Assembly: GCA_016744135.1 (NCBI GenBank)
Contig: JADGEX010000001.1
Coordinates: 2,305,029-2,369,028, forward strand
Source of the DNA: Pseudodesulfovibrio sp.
GTDB lineage: Bacteria > Desulfobacterota > Desulfovibrionia > Desulfovibrionales > Desulfovibrionaceae
Direction of reading: 5' to 3'
Length of the DNA: 64,000 nt
Shown piece after piece: positions 61,748-64,000 of this stretch. The notes below the pieces were generated by a model. The model made no database searches. It was given only the letters and a program-made list of their open reading frames with translations, and was not told the origin of the DNA. The position numbers were made by a program, and so were the translations under genes. Numbering within the stretch: the stretch's first letter is position 1; each line of letters opens with the position of its first letter.

Positions 61748-63625
61748 ATGGCTAAAGAACCGAGACCTATTGACGAACTGACTATTTGGGACGACGCGAA
61801 AGCAATGCTCAAAAAGGCCAGAAGGGAAGGCGTTGAAACTGTCCATGATCGTTTGGATCAGCAAACGCCTCATTGCAAATTTTGTGAACTTGGTACCACT
61901 TGTCGCAACTGTACCATGGGGCCGTGTCGCGTCAGCGAAAAGCGTCCCCGTGGAGTGTGTGGCGCAGATGCTGATGTTATCGTTGCCCGTAACTTTGGCC
62001 GGTTCGTGACGGGTGGCGCAGCTGGCCATTCCGATCATGGCCGTGATCTCATCGAGGTACTGGAGGCCATTGTCGAGGGCGAGGCTCCTGACTACAAGAT
62101 TACCGATGAAGGCAAGCTGTTCAGGTTGGCCGGTGAAGTCGGTATTGAGACTGAAGGTCGTGAACTCATGGCCGTGGCTGAGGATCTCATGGAATGTTTC
62201 TTTGCCGATTTTGGCTCTCGCAAGAAATCTGTTTCGCTGCTGTCTCGTGTACCGGAAGTCCGCAAGGAAAAATGGGCAAAGCTCGGCATGACTCCGCGCG
62301 GTGTTGACCGTGAGATTGCCGAGATGATGCACCGCACTCATATGGGCTGCGACAACGATGCACCGAATACGCTTATTCACGCTGCCCGAACTGCTCTGGC
62401 TGATGGCTGGGGTGGTTCAATGATCGGGACCGAGCTTTCTGATGTTATCTTCGGCACACCCACTCCCAAGATGTCCACGGCCAATCTCGCGGTCATCAAG
62501 GAAGACAAGGTCAACCTGCTCGTTCATGGTCATAACCCAGTCGTCTCCGAGATGATTTTGGCCGCAGCACGTGAGCCGGAAATGGTGGCGCGTGCCAAAG
62601 AACTTGGTGCTACTGGTATTAATGTGGCCGGTCTTTGTTGTACCGGTAACGAGCTGCTCATGCGTCAGGGTATTCCCATGGCGGGCAATCATCTCATGAC
62701 CGAGTTGGCGATTATCACCGGGGCTGTCGAGGCCGTTGTGGTAGACTACCAGTGTATTATGCCGAGTCTTGTACAGATATCCGGCTGCTATCACACCAAA
62801 TTCATCGATACGGCCAACAAGGCGCGTTTCACTGGTGCCATTCATTTTGATTTCCAGCCGCGTACGGCCATGAAGCAGGCGCGGGAAATCGTGTCCATCG
62901 CTATTGAGGCCTTTGCCGAGCGCGATGCTGGGCGCGTGGAAATTCCTGGTGAACCCATAGAAATCATGACCGGATTTTCCAACGAAGCCGTGATTGAAGC
63001 CTTGGGCGGCACCCTCGATCCGTTGGTCAAAGCCATTGCCGATGGCGATATTCGTGGTGCGGTGGGTATTGTTGGCTGCAACAATCCCAAGATCAAGCAC
63101 GACTCCCTCAACGTTGGACTGACCAAGGAACTGATCAAGAAGGATATCCTCGTCATCGTCACAGGATGTGTCACCACGGCCGCAGGCAAGGCTGGTCTTC
63201 TTGTGCCAGAAGCCATCGAGATGGCTGGTCCCGGTCTGAAGAAAATCTGTGGTGCGCTCGGTATTCCACCGGTTCTACATTACGGTTCCTGTGTGGATAA
63301 TTCCCGTATCATTCAATTGTGCGCCGCCTTGGCCAATGAGCTGGGTGTGGACATCTCTGATTTGCCCGTGGGTGCATCGTCGCCTGAATGGTATTCGGAA
63401 AAGGCTGCTGCCATTGGTCTCTATGCTGTGGCATCAGGTATTTATACCCATCTTGGACATCCGCCGAATATCCTTGGTTCCGAAACCGTTACCAATCTGG
63501 CCGTGTCCGGTCTCGAAGATTTGGTTGGCGCGTCCTTCTTTATCGAACCCGATGCGGTTAAGACCGCCGAAATGTTCGATGAACGCATCAAAGCCAAGCG
63601 TAAAGGTCTTGGGTTGAGCGAGTAA
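61748..63625 (+). CDS. cooS: Ni-Fe carbon monoxide dehydrogenase, catalytic subunit
   Basis: Oxidises CO to CO2 at the Ni-4Fe-4S C-cluster. The 625 residues contain the cluster cysteines HCKFCELGTTCRNCTMGPC: Cys43-x2-Cys46 fits the [2Fe-2S] D-cluster of Desulfovibrio enzymes, and Cys52, Cys55 and Cys60 begin the B-cluster set. The C-cluster region includes HRTHMGCDNDAP, GLCCTGNE, GIVGCNNPK, VTGCVTTAAGKAG and HYGSCVDNSR. AAGGAG precedes ATG 61748, which is favoured over the 33-codon longer frame. CO-controlled through the upstream CooA site; cooC for nickel insertion follows. Confidence 0.97.
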   Translation: MAKEPRPIDELTIWDDAKAMLKKARREGVETVHDRLDQQTPHCKFCELGTTCRNCTMGPCRVSEKRPRGVCGADADVIVARNFGRFVTGGAAGHSDHGRDLIEVLEAIVEGEAPDYKITDEGKLFRLAGEVGIETEGRELMAVAEDLMECFFADFGSRKKSVSLLSRVPEVRKEKWAKLGMTPRGVDREIAEMMHRTHMGCDNDAPNTLIHAARTALADGWGGSMIGTELSDVIFGTPTPKMSTANLAVIKEDKVNLLVHGHNPVVSEMILAAAREPEMVARAKELGATGINVAGLCCTGNELLMRQGIPMAGNHLMTELAIITGAVEAVVVDYQCIMPSLVQISGCYHTKFIDTANKARFTGAIHFDFQPRTAMKQAREIVSIAIEAFAERDAGRVEIPGEPIEIMTGFSNEAVIEALGGTLDPLVKAIADGDIRGAVGIVGCNNPKIKHDSLNVGLTKELIKKDILVIVTGCVTTAAGKAGLLVPEAIEMAGPGLKKICGALGIPPVLHYGSCVDNSRIIQLCAALANELGVDISDLPVGASSPEWYSEKAAAIGLYAVASGIYTHLGHPPNILGSETVTNLAVSGLEDLVGASFFIEPDAVKTAEMFDERIKAKRKGLGLSE

Positions 63626-63628
63626 GAA

Positions 63629-63746
63629 TGCCTCCGGCGGCCGGGGGAAGGGGAGAAGGAAACCCTTTGAAAAGGGTTCTCCCTCTCCCCTTCCCCCGGA
63701 CCCCCATCCTCTTTCCTTTCCTAAACTTTTTGTGCGCCTGCGGCGA
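63629..63746 (+). repeat. Dispersed 3'-end hairpin element, copy D
   Basis: Directly after cooS: TGCCTCCGGCGGC, a 59-base hairpin (63641-63699, arms starting CCGGGGGAAGGGGAGA), then CCTAAACTTTTTGTGCGCC and TGCGGCGA. The best-formed copy in the window. Confidence 0.85.
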
Positions 63747-63833
63747 GGGTTAGGAAAGCGAGAGGGTGAGGCGTGAATTTTTATTGGTGTAAAATTTCGT
63801 ATAGTTAAAAAAATGTTGTATTTTCGTGATACC

Positions 63834-63906
63834 CCGCGAAGCGCGACAAAAAGTTTAGGAGATTCTTAAGAACCTTTTCCAAAAGGTTCTTAAGCCGCCG
63901 GAGGCA
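63834..63906 (-). repeat. Dispersed 3'-end hairpin element, copy E (inverted)
   Basis: The inverted partner of copy D: CGCGAAGCGCGACAAAAAGTTTAGG, a 30-base palindrome CTTAAGAACCTTTT / AAAAGGTTCTTAAG (63865-63894), and GCCGCCGGAGGCA. The terminal GGAGG lies 7 bases before the cooC ATG and serves as its ribosome-binding site. Confidence 0.82.
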
Positions 63907-63911
63907 CATTC

Positions 63912-64000
63912 ATGAAAATAGCATTTGCCGGGAAAGGTGGGGTTGGTAAAACCTCGTTGGCAGCGTGGACTGCCGACTGGTTGGCCCGGAACGGGAAGAA
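63912..64000 (+). CDS. cooC: CO dehydrogenase maturation ATPase CooC (3' end outside window)
   Basis: The first 29 codons of a MinD/ParA-type ATPase: MKIAFAGKGGVGKTSLAAW contains the deviant Walker A GKGGVGKTS. Following cooS, this is CooC, the nucleotide-dependent factor that loads nickel into the C-cluster. The ribosome site lies in repeat copy E. The rest is beyond the window edge. Confidence 0.9.
   Translation, partial: MKIAFAGKGGVGKTSLAAWTADWLARNGK

Overview
The window looks like a chromosomal segment of a sulfate-reducing Desulfobacterota of the Desulfovibrio/Pseudodesulfovibrio type. The grounds are the CooA-CooS-CooC carbon monoxide dehydrogenase locus with a Desulfovibrio-type CX2C D-cluster motif, an F0-only ATP synthase cluster followed by rex, a selenocysteine-containing SelD, a UbiA-type prenyltransferase for quinone synthesis, and a family of GC-rich hairpin elements at gene 3' ends. 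The genus is an inference; no rRNA or tRNA gene was seen.

Layout. 0-6 kb: enolase 3' end, a small secreted protein, a MATE exporter divergent from its MerR/GyrI-like regulator, folD, an unknown protein and an EamA transporter. 6-15 kb (minus strand): a binding protein with a PilZ protein, then glpX-tkt-rpiB (gluconeogenic and pentose phosphate steps), an unknown coiled-coil protein, two lipoproteins and rpoH. 15-24.7 kb: a short methionine synthase, a YkgJ-type cysteine-cluster protein, rfaE2, selD read through an in-frame UGA, a five-PAS hybrid kinase and rocD preceded by a G12 tract. 25-34 kb: tatD, glycosyltransferases, a WbuC-like cupin, an acetyltransferase, a polysaccharide deacetylase and a radical SAM/TPR protein, which together suggest a surface-glycan neighbourhood. 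34-43 kb: metX-metW, a metal-exporter-like operon with a MarR regulator, a MscS channel, ubiA/mqnP, a TraR/DksA-type zinc finger and a large PHP-glycosyltransferase fusion.

43.2-46.7 kb is the most accessory-looking part: a small Rhs protein, a membrane zinc-ribbon protein that probably serves as its immunity protein, an intrinsic terminator, then an orphan Rhs C-terminal tip without an ordinary start codon and a second immunity-like paralogue. The two paralogues share a 74-base near-identical segment. The arrangement fits a polymorphic-toxin locus carrying a silent spare cassette.

47-57.7 kb: a thioredoxin-like lipoprotein, an ArgA-like acetyltransferase, hpt, an MJ0042/DUF3426 protein, then atpZ-atpI-atpB-atpE and rex, with a Rex-type palindrome upstream of the atp genes. 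The c-subunit carries the Gln/Glu-Ser/Tyr residues of Na+-binding rotors. A PhoB-like regulator, a DUF3089 hydrolase, a DegT aminotransferase and hisI-hisG follow. 57.8-58.6 kb is a gene-free, repeat-rich stretch with a 112-base imperfect inverted repeat. 58.6-64 kb: TerC, a methyltransferase, a binding protein, cooA, a near-perfect CooA operator with a -10 box at class II spacing, cooS, two inverted copies of the dispersed repeat, and the start of cooC, which runs off the window.
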